Source: CBFHOS01 sp965657645 (GTDB taxonomy: Bacteria > Pseudomonadota > Alphaproteobacteria > Puniceispirillales > Puniceispirillaceae). From it: 40,818 bases of DNA. This document shows, in pieces, positions 23,765 through 33,570 of the stretch. A program made the translations under genes and the position numbers. The notes below the pieces were generated by a model. That model did no database searches and was not told where the DNA came from. It worked only from the letters and a program-made list of their open reading frames with translations. Location: contig CBFHOS010000015.1 of assembly GCA_965657645.1 (NCBI GenBank), positions 1 to 40,818 of the forward strand. Reading direction: 5' to 3'. Position 1 is the stretch's first letter. The number at the start of each line of letters is the position of its first letter.

Positions 23765-24235
23765 TTACCAGCGGTAATGCGAAAATGCGCGGTTGGCTTC
23801 GGCCATCTTATGCGTGTCTTCACGCTTTTTGACGGCATTGCCACGGTTATTCGAAGCGTCCAGCAATTCTGCTGAAAGGCGGTCAACCATTGTGGTCTCT
23901 CCGCGCTTGCGTGAGCTGTCGATCAACCAACGAATGGCCAGCGCCTGGGCGCGCTCTGAGCGCACTTCAACAGGAACCTGATATGTTGCACCACCAACAC
24001 GGCGAGAGCGAACCTCAAGCTGTGGGCGGACGTTTTCCAACGCATCATGAAACACTTTAACTGGCTCGCTGCCTGATTTGGACTCGATACGGTCAAACGC
24101 ACCATATACGATCTTCTCAGCAATCGAACGCTTGCCGTCATACATCAGGCAAGACATGAACTTTGAAACAACAGTGTCCTTGAACTTCGCATCAGGAAGA
24201 ACTGGACGTTTTTCTGCTTTATGACGACGTGACAT
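23765..24235 (-). CDS. rpsG: 30S ribosomal protein S7
   Basis: A 156-residue S7, a primary head-assembly protein at the mRNA exit. MSRRHKAEKRPVLPDAKF starts it. The core has ENVRPQLEVRSRRVGGATYQVPVEVR and LAIRWLIDSSRKR, and it ends in KMAEANRAFSHYRW. The frame extends 37 residues upstream into the rpsL region, but AGGGG is placed eight bases before the ATG at 24235. Confidence 0.98.
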   Translation of the reverse strand: MSRRHKAEKRPVLPDAKFKDTVVSKFMSCLMYDGKRSIAEKIVYGAFDRIESKSGSEPVKVFHDALENVRPQLEVRSRRVGGATYQVPVEVRSERAQALAIRWLIDSSRKRGETTMVDRLSAELLDASNNRGNAVKKREDTHKMAEANRAFSHYRW

Positions 24236-24248
24236 ACTAATGCCCCTC

Positions 24249-24620
24249 TTATTTAGGACGCTTGGCGCCGTATTTCGAACGACGCTGGCGACGATCAGAC
24301 ACGCCTTGCGTATCCAAAGTACCGCGGATGATGTGGTAACGAACACCCGGCAAGTCTTTTACGCGACCGCCTCTAATCAACACGACTGAGTGCTCCTGCA
24401 GGTTGTGACCTTCGCCAGGAATATAGCTGGAGACCTCAAAACCGTTAGTGAGACGCACACGTGCGACCTTACGAAGGGCCGAGTTCGGCTTCTTCGGTGT
24501 TGTTGTGTAAACCCTGGTGCAAACGCCACGCTTTTGTGGACATGCTTCCATGGCTGGAACTTTTGTACGTGCAACAGGCTTTTTGCGCCCGTGACGGATC
24601 AACTGATTAATCGTCGGCAT
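24249..24620 (-). CDS. rpsL: 30S ribosomal protein S12
   Basis: A 123-residue S12 of the decoding centre. MPTINQLIRHGR starts it. TPKKPNSALRKVARVRL carries lysines K43-K44, and GGRVKDLPGVRYHIIRG carries the aspartate methylthiolated by RimO in E. coli. Both regions are wild type at the usual streptomycin-resistance lysines. The frame extends 11 residues upstream, but the GGGG just before the ATG at 24620 and the family N-terminus fix the start. A structured leader precedes it. Confidence 0.98.
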   Translation of the reverse strand: MPTINQLIRHGRKKPVARTKVPAMEACPQKRGVCTRVYTTTPKKPNSALRKVARVRLTNGFEVSSYIPGEGHNLQEHSVVLIRGGRVKDLPGVRYHIIRGTLDTQGVSDRRQRRSKYGAKRPK

Positions 24621-24649
24621 TGCTGCCCCTTTTTTATCTCGACCAATAC

Positions 24650-24727
24650 GCACTAAACGTGCAACAGGGCGGTTTTGCTCGTCTTATCTAAGCAAAACAC
24701 CCATCCGAAACCCTTAGGAAAGGGCTT
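24650..24727 (-). promoter_or_regulatory. Structured leader RNA upstream of rpsL
   Basis: Three hairpins lie in series on the minus strand. AAGCCCTT/AAGGGTTT has a TCCT loop (24708-24727). GTTTTGCT/AGCAAAAC is a perfect 8-pair stem with an 11-base loop (24672-24698). GCAC/GTGC is a small stem (24650-24662). All fall between the predicted start near 24809 and the rpsL ATG. I do not recognise a known leader class. Autoregulation by S7 or another str product is possible but unproven. Confidence 0.45.
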
Positions 24728-24815
24728 TAAGTCACCTAATATACCGACCTAGCGTCTGGCACTCCGGAGCTTTTACGCACCCGCGAACCACTACCCAGAT
24801 CTAAAAGGTGAGCGG

Positions 24816-24844
24816 AAACTATTTTAACAGGGCGAGTGGGTCAA
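24816..24844 (-). promoter_or_regulatory. Probable promoter of the str operon (rpsL)
   Basis: On the minus strand TTGACC (24839-24844), a 17-base spacer and TAGTTT (24816-24821) lie between the rpoC stop and rpsL. The -35 is strong and the -10 moderate. It would give a leader of about 190 bases. Confidence 0.55.
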
Positions 24845-24893
24845 GCGCTTTCTGCTTAAACTCACCCGTAATCCCTGTTTTTTTCCCATTAGC

Positions 24894-24919
24894 GCGAAAA
24901 CAGCTCAATAAAGCCGTTT
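24894..24919 (-). terminator. Possible terminator after rpoC
   Basis: On the minus strand AAACGGCT, TTATTG, AGCTGTTT forms an 8-pair stem (one G-U) that begins inside the rpoC stop codon and ends in TTTT before CGCGC. The U-run is short, so termination may be partial. Confidence 0.5.
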
Positions 24920-27900
24920 ACGCTTCGCCTTCAATCGCCGATTCACTCGATTCGGCGGCAATTTCGGCATTTTCTAGTGCTGGCGCAGCCGCCGCACGCT
25001 GTTCCATGATTCCTTTATCACGGTCCGCCGCGATACGACGTAGCCGATTCATCACTGAACCGGTACCTGCAGGAATCAGCCGACCAACGATCACATTCTC
25101 TTTAAGACCGTTTAGCGTATCCTGACGACCGCTAACGGCGGCCTCAGTCAGAACGCGGGTGGTCTCTTGGAATGACGCCGCTGAAATGAACGACTTGGTC
25201 TGCAAGGATGCCTTGGTAATACCTAGCAATACAGGCTCAGCAACGGCCGCACGCAGCCCCTCAGCCTCGATTGCGGCATTGTCCTTGGCGAACTCCTCAC
25301 GGTCGACCTGCTCGCCCACAAGGAACGTGCTATCGCCGGCATCGGTTACCTCTACCTTTTGCAGCATCTGGCGCACAATGACTTCGATATGCTTGTCATT
25401 GATCTTCACACCCTGCAGACGGTAAACGTCCTGGATTTCCTTAACCAGATAGGCGGCCAAGGCTTCGACACCGAGAATCGCCAGAATATCGTGTGGCACT
25501 GGGCTACCATCAAGCAACAGATCGCCCTTACGCACGATGTCACCCTCATTGACCGCTAGCGGCCGTCCCTTTGGCAACAGATATTCAACTGGCTCGGCAT
25601 CGCTCTCCATCGGGATCACGCGGATCCGGCGCTTTGCCTTATAGTCATTGCCAAATTCAACGCGGCCTTCGGCCTCGGCGATAACGGCAAAGTCTTTCGG
25701 CTTGCGGGCTTCAAACAATTCGGCAACACGCGGCAAACCACCGGTGATGTCACGTGTCTTTGAAGATTCGCGTGGAATACGAGCCAACACGTCACCAGCG
25801 CGAACCGCCACACCATTCTCAACCGACAGAATCGCACCAGCTGAGAGGAAGTAACGTGCCTCAAGACCATTGGTAAGTGTCAGCACCTCGCCCTTATCAT
25901 CACGCAGGGTAATGCGCGGACGAAGGTTGCCACCGCCAGCGGCCTGTTTCCAGTCCACAACCTCGCGGCTACCAATACCAGTGGTATCGTCGGTGACTTC
26001 ACGCACAGAAATGCCCTCGGTCAGATCAACGTAATTCGCAAAACCATCAAGCTCGGTAATGATCGGCATGGTGTATGGATCCCACTCGATCAGGATCTTA
26101 CCAGCGGCAATCTCCTCACCTTCGGATACAAACAGCTTACCACCATAAGGAAGACGGTGACGCACGCGCTCACGGCCCTGTTCATCAAGGATCAACAGTT
26201 CCATGTTCCGGCTCATGACGATCTCGGCACCATCCTTGTCGGTCACCAACTGGGCGTCCTCAAGCTTTACCGTACCGCCAACAGCGGCTTCGATATTTGA
26301 CTGCTCAGCGCCACGCTGCGCGGCGCCACCAACGTGGAACGTACGCATTGTAAGCTGGGTTCCCGGCTCACCAATCGACTGGGCGGCGATAACACCAACA
26401 GCCTCACCGATGTTCACATCAGTACCACGGGCCAAGTCACGACCATAACAAGTCGCACAAATGCCTGTATCAGCTTCACACAACAGAGCCGAACGGATCA
26501 GCGCTTGGTCAACACCAGCATTCTCGATCAAATCGACATGTTCCTCGGTAACCATCTGGCCGGCTGGCAGAACCAACTCACCAGTTTTCAGATCAACCAT
26601 ATCGGCGGCCAGAATACGGCCAAGGATACGGTCATACAGAGGATCAACAACATCACTGCCATTCATCACTGGACGGATAGTTAGGCCTTGTGATGTGCCG
26701 CAATCAACTTCATTAACGATACAATCCTGGGCAACGTCAACCAAACGACGTGTCAGATAACCCGAGTTCGCAGTTTTCAATGCGGTATCGGCGAGACCCT
26801 TACGAGCACCGTGTGTCGAGTTAAAGTATTCCAGAACATTCAAACCCTCTTTAAAGGATGAAATGATCGGGGTTTCGATAATCTCGCCAGACGGCTTAGC
26901 CATTAGACCACGCATACCTGCAAGCTGTTTGATCTGTGCGGCGGAACCACGGGCACCAGAGTGCGCCATCATCCAAACAGAGTTGATTGGCTCTCCATCC
27001 TTTGTTGTGGAAATGCCTTTCATCATCTCGTCTGCCACACGGTCAGAACAGCTCGACCAAACGTCAACCACCTTGTTGTACTTCTCACCTTGTGTGATCA
27101 GACCATCAAGATACTGCTGTTCAAAAGTCTTCACCTCGGCCTCGGCCTCAGAAACATACTTTTCCTTCAGCTCAGGAGTGGTGAGGTCGGCGATACCAAA
27201 TGAGATGCCGGCGTCACATGCCTGACCAAAGCCAAGTGTCATCAGACGGTCACAGAAAATGACGGTGTCCTTCTGGCCACAATGGCGATAAACGTGATCG
27301 ATCACGTCACTGACTTCTTTTTTGGTCATTAGTTTATTGACCAGATCAAACGAACAATTCTCGTTATCAGGAAGCAGATCAGCAAGCTGGGCGCGGCCCG
27401 GAGTGGTTTCGATAACAGCGTAAATACGCTCGCCATCTGCACCACGGGTTGGCACACGCGCCTTTACCTTGGCATGCAAGCTCACCGAGCCATTGCCAAG
27501 CGCAAGCAAGATTTCCTGGACGTTAGAGAAGATCATTCCCTCGCCCTTTTCGCCGTCACGCTCCATTGACATGTAATAGAGGCCAAGGATGATATCCTGT
27601 GATGGCACAATAATCGGCTTACCGTTAGCTGGGCTAAGGATGTTGTTTGTCGACATCATCAAGACCCGTGCTTCGAGCTGGGCTTCGAGTGATAGCGGCA
27701 CGTGAACAGCCATCTGGTCACCGTCAAAGTCGGCGTTAAAGGCCGTACAGACGAGCGGGTGTAGCTGGATCGCTTTACCTTCAACCAATACTGGCTCAAA
27801 TGCCTGAATACCAAGACGGTGCAATGTTGGCGCACGGTTTAGCATCACAGGGTGTTCACGGATAACCTCTTCAAGGATATCCCACACTTCCGGACGCTCT

Positions 27901-29111
27901 TTTTCGACCATACGCTTGGCCATCTTCACCGTACTAGCCATCGCATATAGCTCTAGCTTTGAGTAGATGAACGGCTTGAACAGCTCGAGTGCCATTTTCT
28001 TTGGCAGGCCACATTGATGTAGCTTTAGCTCTGGGCCAACAACGATTACTGAACGGCCTGAATAGTCAACACGCTTACCAAGAAGGTTTTGACGGAAACG
28101 GCCCTGCTTGCCTTTAAGCATGTCAGACAGAGACTTTAGCGGGCGCTTGTTAATGCCGCTGATGACACGGCCACGACGACCATTGTCAAACAACGCATCA
28201 ACAGATTCCTGCAACATACGCTTTTCGTTACGCACGATGATATCAGGCGCACGAAGCTCGATCAGACGCTTTAGGCGGTTGTTACGGTTGATCACGCGGC
28301 GATACAGATCATTGAGGTCAGACGTGGCAAAACGACCACCATCTAGCGGTACCAACGGACGCAATTCCGGTGGGATAACCGGCACGACATCCAGGATCAT
28401 CCATTCTGGACGACAACCAGATTCGCGGAACGAGTCAACCAGCTTAAGACGCTTTACCAGCTTCTTACGCTTGGCCTCTGAACCGGTCTCGGCCAGATCT
28501 TCACGGATTTTCACCCGCTCAACATCAAGGTCTAGGCTCTCAAGGATTTTCTTGATCGCCTCGGCGCCAATTTTGGCTTCGAACGCGTCATCGCCAAATT
28601 CCTCTTGGGCATCGTAGAATTCTTCTTCGCTCAAAAGCTGGCCATAAGTCAGCGACGTCATGCCCGGCTCGATAACCACGAAATTCTCGAAATACAGAAC
28701 CCGCTCAAGATCCTTTAGCGTCATATCAACCAACAGACCGATACGGCTTGGCAATGACTTTAGGAACCAGATATGAGCAACCGGCGCGGCTAGCTCGATA
28801 TGGCCCATCCGCTCACGGCGGACTTTTGAGAGGGTAACTTCAACGCCGCATTTCTCACAGATAATGCCGCGATACTTCATCCGCTTATACTTACCACATA
28901 GGCATTCGTAATCGCGAACTGGGCCAAAGATACGGGCACAGAATAGGCCGTCTTTCTCTGGCTTGAACGTACGATAATTGATGGTTTCCGGCTTTTTGAT
29001 CTCGCCAAATGACCATGAGCGAATGCGCTCTGGAGCGGCAATCGAAATGCGGATCTTGTCAAAGCTCTGTGGGCCTTGGTTTTGCCCAAATGGGTTCATC
29101 AAATCATTCAT
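24918..29111 (-). CDS. rpoC: DNA-directed RNA polymerase subunit beta'
   Basis: A 1397-residue beta' subunit that carries the catalytic magnesium site. The N-terminal zinc ribbon is CLCGKYKRMKYRGIICEKC (about residues 69-87). The catalytic NADFDGDQMAVH lies near residue 457-468. The second zinc site uses C-x-ADTGICATC around residue 890. Trigger-loop sequence ARGSAAQIKQLAGMRGLM is intact. The C-terminal 35 residues are acidic and alanine-rich. The ATG at 29111 has AGGG eight bases upstream; a second ATG four codons later is less likely. It lies 91 bases after rpoB. Confidence 0.99.
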   Translation of the reverse strand: MNDLMNPFGQNQGPQSFDKIRISIAAPERIRSWSFGEIKKPETINYRTFKPEKDGLFCARIFGPVRDYECLCGKYKRMKYRGIICEKCGVEVTLSKVRRERMGHIELAAPVAHIWFLKSLPSRIGLLVDMTLKDLERVLYFENFVVIEPGMTSLTYGQLLSEEEFYDAQEEFGDDAFEAKIGAEAIKKILESLDLDVERVKIREDLAETGSEAKRKKLVKRLKLVDSFRESGCRPEWMILDVVPVIPPELRPLVPLDGGRFATSDLNDLYRRVINRNNRLKRLIELRAPDIIVRNEKRMLQESVDALFDNGRRGRVISGINKRPLKSLSDMLKGKQGRFRQNLLGKRVDYSGRSVIVVGPELKLHQCGLPKKMALELFKPFIYSKLELYAMASTVKMAKRMVEKERPEVWDILEEVIREHPVMLNRAPTLHRLGIQAFEPVLVEGKAIQLHPLVCTAFNADFDGDQMAVHVPLSLEAQLEARVLMMSTNNILSPANGKPIIVPSQDIILGLYYMSMERDGEKGEGMIFSNVQEILLALGNGSVSLHAKVKARVPTRGADGERIYAVIETTPGRAQLADLLPDNENCSFDLVNKLMTKKEVSDVIDHVYRHCGQKDTVIFCDRLMTLGFGQACDAGISFGIADLTTPELKEKYVSEAEAEVKTFEQQYLDGLITQGEKYNKVVDVWSSCSDRVADEMMKGISTTKDGEPINSVWMMAHSGARGSAAQIKQLAGMRGLMAKPSGEIIETPIISSFKEGLNVLEYFNSTHGARKGLADTALKTANSGYLTRRLVDVAQDCIVNEVDCGTSQGLTIRPVMNGSDVVDPLYDRILGRILAADMVDLKTGELVLPAGQMVTEEHVDLIENAGVDQALIRSALLCEADTGICATCYGRDLARGTDVNIGEAVGVIAAQSIGEPGTQLTMRTFHVGGAAQRGAEQSNIEAAVGGTVKLEDAQLVTDKDGAEIVMSRNMELLILDEQGRERVRHRLPYGGKLFVSEGEEIAAGKILIEWDPYTMPIITELDGFANYVDLTEGISVREVTDDTTGIGSREVVDWKQAAGGGNLRPRITLRDDKGEVLTLTNGLEARYFLSAGAILSVENGVAVRAGDVLARIPRESSKTRDITGGLPRVAELFEARKPKDFAVIAEAEGRVEFGNDYKAKRRIRVIPMESDAEPVEYLLPKGRPLAVNEGDIVRKGDLLLDGSPVPHDILAILGVEALAAYLVKEIQDVYRLQGVKINDKHIEVIVRQMLQKVEVTDAGDSTFLVGEQVDREEFAKDNAAIEAEGLRAAVAEPVLLGITKASLQTKSFISAASFQETTRVLTEAAVSGRQDTLNGLKENVIVGRLIPAGTGSVMNRLRRIAADRDKGIMEQRAAAAPALENAEIAAESSESAIEGEA

Positions 29112-29124
29112 TTATTTATCCCTT

Positions 29125-29187
29125 CACCATGTGATGGTGTCGCCTTAGGTAAATTTTGATGCTGCCCATCCAGAAAGAACGGGCAGC
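29125..29187 (-). other. Two hairpins in the rpoB-rpoC gap
   Basis: GCTGCCC/GGGCAGC forms a perfect 7-pair stem with a 13-base loop (29161-29187). CACCAT/ATGGTG forms a 6-pair stem with a 3-base loop (29125-29139), immediately before the rpoC ribosome binding site. No U-run follows either one. They could serve mRNA processing or control rpoC translation. Confidence 0.5.
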
Positions 29188-29202
29188 GAACCTGTTAGTG
29201 GC

Positions 29203-32200
29203 TTAATATTCGGCCTCGTGAAGATCAACATCCAGACCCAGTGAGCGTAGCTCCTTGACCAAAACATTGAACGATTCTGGAATGCCTGACTCAAAGTCAT
29301 CATCGCCGCGGACAATGGCCTCATAGACCTTTGTACGACCCGATACGTCATCCGATTTCACTGTCAGCATTTCCTGCAAGGTATAAGCGGCGCCATAAGC
29401 CTCAAGTGCCCAGACCTCCATCTCACCAAAGCGCTGGCCACCAAACTGTGCCTTACCACCAAGCGGTTGCTGGGTAACAAGAGAGTATGGACCAATCGAA
29501 CGTGCATGGATCTTGTCATCGACAAGGTGATGCAGCTTGAGCATGTAGATGTAGCCGACAGTCACTGGACGATCAAAGACCTCGCCAGTACGGCCATCTG
29601 TTAGCCATTCCTGACCAGTGTTGCTAAGACCTGCCTTGTCCAGCAATGTCACCACATCGGCCTCACGGGCACCATCAAATACCGGTGTTCCCATCGGCAC
29701 GCCACGGCCCAGGATATCTGCCTGTTCCATGATTTGCGCGTCATCCATCACTGCCAATTCGCTCTTATACTGCTCTGGCGAGTAGATTTCTGACAACAAT
29801 GTGCGGACACCTTTGGTATCGGCAGAAGCCCGTGCTGCCTCGGCGGCGGCTCCGACTTTCTTGCCAAGACCACGGGCGGCCCAACCAAGGTGGGTTTCCA
29901 AAATCTGTCCCACGTTCATTCGTGATGGAACACCTAGCGGGTTCAACACGATATCCATTGGTGTACCGTCTTCCAGATATGGCATGTCTTCGGCAGGAAC
30001 AATGCGTGAAATCACACCCTTGTTACCATGACGACCGGCCATCTTGTCACCCGGCTGAAGCTTACGCTTAACCGCAACAAAGACCTTTACCATCTTCATC
30101 ACGCCCGGAAGCAATTCATCACCGCCCTGCAACTTGTCCACCTTGTCATTAAAGCGGGCCTGCAATTCGGCAACGGCATTATCAAAGTTCGCAATCTGCG
30201 CTTCGATCAGCTTTTGCACCTTGTCGTCAGACACAGCAATTTGCTGCCATGATGACCGTGGCAATTCATCCAGAATTTCAGCAGTGATTTTGGTGCCAGC
30301 TTTGATTGTCTTTGGACCAGATGCAACGCTCTGACCAGAGAGCAATTCTGTCATACGGCCAAAGAAACCACGCTCAAGGATAGCCCGCTCATCGTCACGG
30401 TCTTTTCCAAGGCGATCAATCTCAGCGCGGTCAATCGCCAAGGCACGCTCGTCTTTCTCAACGCCGCGGCGCGAGAATACACGTACTTCAACAATTGTAC
30501 CTGATCCGCCCGGTGGCAACTTCAACGAAGTATCACGAACGTCAGACGCCTTTTCACCAAAGATCGCCCGCAATAGCTTTTCTTCCGGTGTCATCGGTGA
30601 TTCGCCCTTTGGCGTTACCTTACCAACCAGAATATCGCCCGGACCAACTTCTGCTCCGACATAAACGATGCCAGCTTCATCGAGGTTCTTCAGAGCCTCT
30701 TCACCAACATTTGGAATGTCGCGGGTGATTTCTTCCTGACCAAGCTTTGTATCGCGGGCCATGATCTCATATTCCTCGATATGGATCGAGGTGAACACAT
30801 CATCACGTACAATACGCTCAGAGATCAGGATTGAATCCTCAAAGTTGTAACCGTTCCATGGCATAAACGCGACCAGCACGTTACGACCAAGCGCGAGTTC
30901 ACCATCCTCGGTAGACGGGCCATCAGCAATGATGTCGCCGCTACGCACAGTATCACCAACCTTGACCAACGGACGCTGGTTAACGGTGGTGTTCTGGTTA
31001 GACCGCTGGAACTTCAGCAATGAATAGATATCAACCGGTGATACGTCATCTGCGCTTTCTTCGGTTGCCCGAATAACGATGCGGGTTGCATCCACCTGAT
31101 CGATCACACCGGCGCGCCGTGCCACGATTGTCACGCCTGAGTCACGGGCCACACGGGCCTCCATGCCAGTACCAACAATAGGGGCCTCAGCCTTGACCAA
31201 TGGAACCGCCTGACGTTGCATGTTCGATCCCATCAGGGCCCGGTTCGCATCGTCATTTTCCAAGAACGGGATAAGCGCCGCGGCAACAGATACCAACTGT
31301 TTTGGCGACACATCCATCAATTCAATATCGGTAGGACGGGCCAAACCAATATCACCTGCGCGGCGGACCGGAATAAGTTCACCAACAAAGGCGCCTTTAT
31401 TATCCAGCTCGGCATTCGCCTGGGCAATTGTGTAACGCCCCTCTTCCATTGCCGAAATGTAGCGCACTTCATTTGTGACCTTGCCATCGACAACCTTGCG
31501 ATATGGCGTTTCGATAAAGCCGTAACGGTTGATCTTGGCATAGGTAGCAAGCGAGTTGATCAGACCAATGTTCGGACCCTCAGGTGTTTCAATCGGACAG
31601 ATACGACCATAATGCGTTGGGTGCACGTCGCGCACTTCAAAGCCCGCACGTTCACGGGTTAGACCGCCCGGTCCAAGCGCCGATACGCGGCGTTTGTGGG
31701 TGATTTCTGACAATGGGTTTGTCTGGTCCATAAACTGTGACAGCTGTGATGAACCAAAGAATTCGCGAACCGCGGCGGCGGCTGGCTTGGCATTGATCAG
31801 ATCAGCCGGCATTGCCGTATCGATCTCAACAGAACCCATGCGCTCACGAATAGCGCGTTCCATCCGCAATAGGCCGATGCGATACTGGTTTTCCATCAAT
31901 TCACCAACCGAGCGAACGCGGCGGTTACCAAGATGGTCAATATCGTCGATTTCACCGCGACCGTCTTTCAGGCCAATGAGAACACCAAGAATCGCCATGA
32001 TGTCGTCTTTGCGCAGAATGCGAACGGTGTCGTCAGTCTCAAGCTCTAGGCGTGAATTCATCTTTACCCGACCGACAGATGATAGATCATAGCGGTCAGA
32101 GTTAAAGAACAGGCTCTCAAAAAGCGCGTGTGAGCTCTCCAATGTCGGTGGCTCACCCGGCCGCATAACGCGGTAGATATCAACCAACGCCTCTTCACGG

Positions 32201-33381
32201 CAGGTGTTACGATCAGCCGCCAGAGTGTTGCGCAGATGCGGTCCAAAATTCACATTATCGATGAATAGCACTTCAACTTCGGTAGTGCCGTTCTCGCCCA
32301 TAGCGGCGAGCAACTCTTCAGTGATCTCATCACCAGCCTCGGCATAAACTTCGCCAGTCGTCATATTAACGATATCTTCGGCAAGGTAGCGACCAAGCAG
32401 GTCGCTATCAGCAGCAAAGATCGCTTTTACATTTGACTCAGCAAGCTTTTTCAGTGACCGCGGAGTCATCTTGGTACCAGCAGCAGCCAGAACCTTTTTG
32501 CTCTTTGCATCAACCAGATCACGGATCAGTTTATTGCCCTTTAGGGAATCGGCATCGAAATCATAGTTCCAGCCATCACCATCACGGCGGTAGGTGGTTG
32601 CCTTGTAGAATTGCAACAGGATTTCTTCGCGGCTCATACCAACGATGCGGGCCGGATCAACTTCCTCACCAGCCTCAATGCATTTGTTGACATAGGCGAG
32701 CGAATCTTCGTTTGGCAGGGCCATCATCAATGTTGTTGCCGGTAGCTTGCGCTTGCGGTCAATACGAACATTCAAGATGTCTTTGGCGTCAAATTCAAAG
32801 TCCAGCCATGAACCGCGGTAAGGGATGACGCGGGCGGCGAACAGGAACTTACCTGACGCGTGGGTTTTACCACGGTCATGGTCAAAGAATACACCTGGCG
32901 AGCGGTGCATCTGGGATACGATAACGCGCTCTGTACCATTCACAATGAAAGTACCATTGGAGGTCATCAGCGGCATGTCGCCCATGTAGACATCTTGTTC
33001 CTTGATGTCACGGATTGAACGGGCGCCGGTATCTTCGTCTTCTTCCCACACCTCAAGACGGAGCGTAACCTTCAGCGGTGACGCATAGGTCAGGCCGCGC
33101 TGTTGGCACTCTTCAACATCATATTTTGGTGTTTCCAGTGAGTAGGACACAAATTCGAGCTTTGCACGACCGGCAAAATCCTCGATTGGAAAGACTGATT
33201 TGAAGGTTTCTTCAAGGCCGTGCACATCACGCTGGTGTGCCGCCACATCCATCTGCAAAAATGTATCATAGCTCGAACGCTGTACATCAATCAGATTTGG
33301 CATTGGCGTGATTTCTTCCAAATGCCCAAATGTGCGACGTACCCGCTTCCGACTATCAAGTGTGCTTACATGCGATGCCAT
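29203..33381 (-). CDS. rpoB: DNA-directed RNA polymerase subunit beta
   Basis: A 1392-residue beta subunit. The rifampicin-binding region is recognisable (SSQLSQFMDQTNPLSEITHK, then RRVSALGPGGL) and carries the sensitive-type D, H and S residues of E. coli 516, 526 and 531. It differs by T in place of N at the position of E. coli 518. Downstream ETPEGPNIGLI, the MPWNGYNFEDSI segment and KMAGRHGNKGVIS are normal. The C-terminus (GGKAQFGGQRFGEMEVWALEAYGA) docks beta'. AGAGGG lies seven bases before the ATG. A hairpin in the gap separates it from rplL. Confidence 0.99.
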   Translation of the reverse strand: MASHVSTLDSRKRVRRTFGHLEEITPMPNLIDVQRSSYDTFLQMDVAAHQRDVHGLEETFKSVFPIEDFAGRAKLEFVSYSLETPKYDVEECQQRGLTYASPLKVTLRLEVWEEDEDTGARSIRDIKEQDVYMGDMPLMTSNGTFIVNGTERVIVSQMHRSPGVFFDHDRGKTHASGKFLFAARVIPYRGSWLDFEFDAKDILNVRIDRKRKLPATTLMMALPNEDSLAYVNKCIEAGEEVDPARIVGMSREEILLQFYKATTYRRDGDGWNYDFDADSLKGNKLIRDLVDAKSKKVLAAAGTKMTPRSLKKLAESNVKAIFAADSDLLGRYLAEDIVNMTTGEVYAEAGDEITEELLAAMGENGTTEVEVLFIDNVNFGPHLRNTLAADRNTCREEALVDIYRVMRPGEPPTLESSHALFESLFFNSDRYDLSSVGRVKMNSRLELETDDTVRILRKDDIMAILGVLIGLKDGRGEIDDIDHLGNRRVRSVGELMENQYRIGLLRMERAIRERMGSVEIDTAMPADLINAKPAAAAVREFFGSSQLSQFMDQTNPLSEITHKRRVSALGPGGLTRERAGFEVRDVHPTHYGRICPIETPEGPNIGLINSLATYAKINRYGFIETPYRKVVDGKVTNEVRYISAMEEGRYTIAQANAELDNKGAFVGELIPVRRAGDIGLARPTDIELMDVSPKQLVSVAAALIPFLENDDANRALMGSNMQRQAVPLVKAEAPIVGTGMEARVARDSGVTIVARRAGVIDQVDATRIVIRATEESADDVSPVDIYSLLKFQRSNQNTTVNQRPLVKVGDTVRSGDIIADGPSTEDGELALGRNVLVAFMPWNGYNFEDSILISERIVRDDVFTSIHIEEYEIMARDTKLGQEEITRDIPNVGEEALKNLDEAGIVYVGAEVGPGDILVGKVTPKGESPMTPEEKLLRAIFGEKASDVRDTSLKLPPGGSGTIVEVRVFSRRGVEKDERALAIDRAEIDRLGKDRDDERAILERGFFGRMTELLSGQSVASGPKTIKAGTKITAEILDELPRSSWQQIAVSDDKVQKLIEAQIANFDNAVAELQARFNDKVDKLQGGDELLPGVMKMVKVFVAVKRKLQPGDKMAGRHGNKGVISRIVPAEDMPYLEDGTPMDIVLNPLGVPSRMNVGQILETHLGWAARGLGKKVGAAAEAARASADTKGVRTLLSEIYSPEQYKSELAVMDDAQIMEQADILGRGVPMGTPVFDGAREADVVTLLDKAGLSNTGQEWLTDGRTGEVFDRPVTVGYIYMLKLHHLVDDKIHARSIGPYSLVTQQPLGGKAQFGGQRFGEMEVWALEAYGAAYTLQEMLTVKSDDVSGRTKVYEAIVRGDDDFESGIPESFNVLVKELRSLGLDVDLHEAEY

Positions 33382-33489
33382 CGTTGATCCCTCTAAAATT
33401 GATCATAGCCGGACAAAGTTCGCACAGTGCCAGCTATCGGTTTTTATGATGTTTTTCAATTGGTTAGCGGATTTTCAAACTTCCCAATC

Positions 33490-33530
33490 AAAAAACGACC
33501 TTGCACCGGGCAGAAAACCACCCGGTGCAA
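33490..33530 (-). terminator. Attenuator-type hairpin between rplL and rpoB
   Basis: On the minus strand TTGCACCGGG, a 10-base loop and CCCGGTGCAA form a perfect 10-pair stem, followed after GGTCG by TTTTTT (33490-33495). It is 40 bases past rplL and about 110 before rpoB. E. coli has a partial terminator at the equivalent place, which sets ribosomal protein output above polymerase output. Confidence 0.8.
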
Positions 33531-33570
33531 CGTCTTTAGTCAGCGTCTTGAAAGAGCTGAACTGTCAAAG

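Noticed and set aside
31700..31800. Possible rifampicin-resistance change in rpoB
   Set aside because: The key D, H and S positions are sensitive-type; the one difference seen (T for N at E. coli 518) is not a classic resistance change.
33382..33489. Possible promoter (TTGAAA with an A/T-rich -10) directly before rpoB
   Set aside because: The hexamers match poorly at usable spacing; read-through of the attenuator explains rpoB expression better.
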